A stretch of 12,761 nt of DNA from positions 1-12,761 of the forward strand of contig JASLEQ010000046.1 of NCBI GenBank assembly GCA_030151135.1, given 5' to 3'. Origin of the DNA: Candidatus Sulfotelmatobacter sp. GTDB taxonomy: Bacteria; Acidobacteriota; Terriglobia; Terriglobales; SbA1. Position numbers and translations under genes: made by a program. Positions 12,566-12,761 of the stretch are shown here, piece after piece. Numbering within the stretch: position 1 is the stretch's first letter; each line of letters starts with the position of its first letter. Below the pieces are notes generated by a model. It did not search any database, was not told the DNA's origin, and worked only from the letters and a program-made list of their open reading frames with translations.

Positions 12566-12571
12566 ATTATA
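12566..12571 (-). promoter_or_regulatory. consensus -10 box before the stand-alone GAF gene
   Basis: TATAAT on the minus strand at 12571-12566. The -35 position at 17 bases reads AGTCGC, a poor match. Initiation would fall near 12559, inside the first possible start codon region, which supports translation from ATG 12533 with a leader of about 26 bases. Confidence 0.5.
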
Positions 12572-12761
12572 AGTCTCAGCATCACATTGCGACTCTAGGC
12601 CTTCGCAAATGCGATACTTTCCGGCGGTTTCCAGCGCCAAACTTTACCAACCCCTTTCTGGACCCAGCAAACGATTTGCTTTCGAGATACCTTACGAAAG
12701 AGTAGCGATCGTCCCGGGTTGTCGGCAGGCATGGACTACGCGGAAAGTTGTTCCGATTTTT

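Noticed and set aside
12732..12761. Possible start of a rightward gene (ATGGACTACGCGG) at the window edge
   Set aside because: Only ten codons are visible and the ribosome site is weak; nothing can be supported.
1..12761. CRISPR arrays, tRNA or rRNA genes, insertion sequences, toxin-antitoxin pairs, known riboswitches
   Set aside because: Looked for on both strands by eye. No regular spaced repeats, cloverleaf, transposase motif, small paired genes or recognised aptamer pattern was found.

Overview
The window reads as a piece of chromosome from a moderately GC-rich Gram-negative bacterium, most likely an Acidobacteriota (Terriglobia-like) species. That assignment is an inference. It rests on the flavour of the proteins (a two-domain homoserine dehydrogenase without ACT domain, a TIGR01976-type aminotransferase, stand-alone GAF proteins, a short coiled-coil protein ending in KRWP) and on palindromic intergenic elements of the 'ggggctttagcccc' kind. 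No rRNA, tRNA, CRISPR array, phage gene or transposase was seen.

Layout. Positions 28-1881 (+) hold a MOSC-domain protein and anthranilate phosphoribosyltransferase (trpD). trpD converges, with an 18-bp gap, on a leftward block at 5129-1900: a CxxC redoxin, the 23S rRNA methyltransferase rlmB, and an exported M1/MA-like metallopeptidase whose HExxH glutamate is glutamine. rlmB and the peptidase overlap by ATGA. Just upstream of the redoxin, at 5368-5181, lies what I read as the broken 3' end of a SAM hydrolase (DUF62) gene. It carries one frameshift and then runs open into the redoxin frame.

A rightward block follows: a PPOX/F420-type flavin protein (5569-5967), homoserine dehydrogenase (to 7111), a small exported protein of unknown function (7134-7625) and a class V PLP enzyme (7622-8908) that overlaps it by ATGA. 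The 5' end of the homoserine dehydrogenase gene lies in a tandem-hairpin repeat, and its only ordinary start codon sits between the two hairpins.

The last third is leftward: a short coiled-coil protein (9350-9090) with a good sigma70-type promoter, a GAF protein with a zinc ribbon and a C-terminal membrane anchor (10795-9488), an RNase HI-like protein (11387-10971) and a stand-alone GAF protein (starting at 12533 or 12563, ending at 11982). The 594 bases between the last two contain no convincing gene but several hairpins, two with GNRA-type loops.

Most genes are housekeeping or metabolic, and I see no complete new defence or mobile system. The best leads are the E-to-Q peptidase, the SAM-hydrolase remnant fused in frame ahead of the redoxin, the repeat-borne start of homoserine dehydrogenase, the tail-anchored GAF/zinc-ribbon protein with its leader stem-loop, and the structured gap upstream of the RNase H gene.
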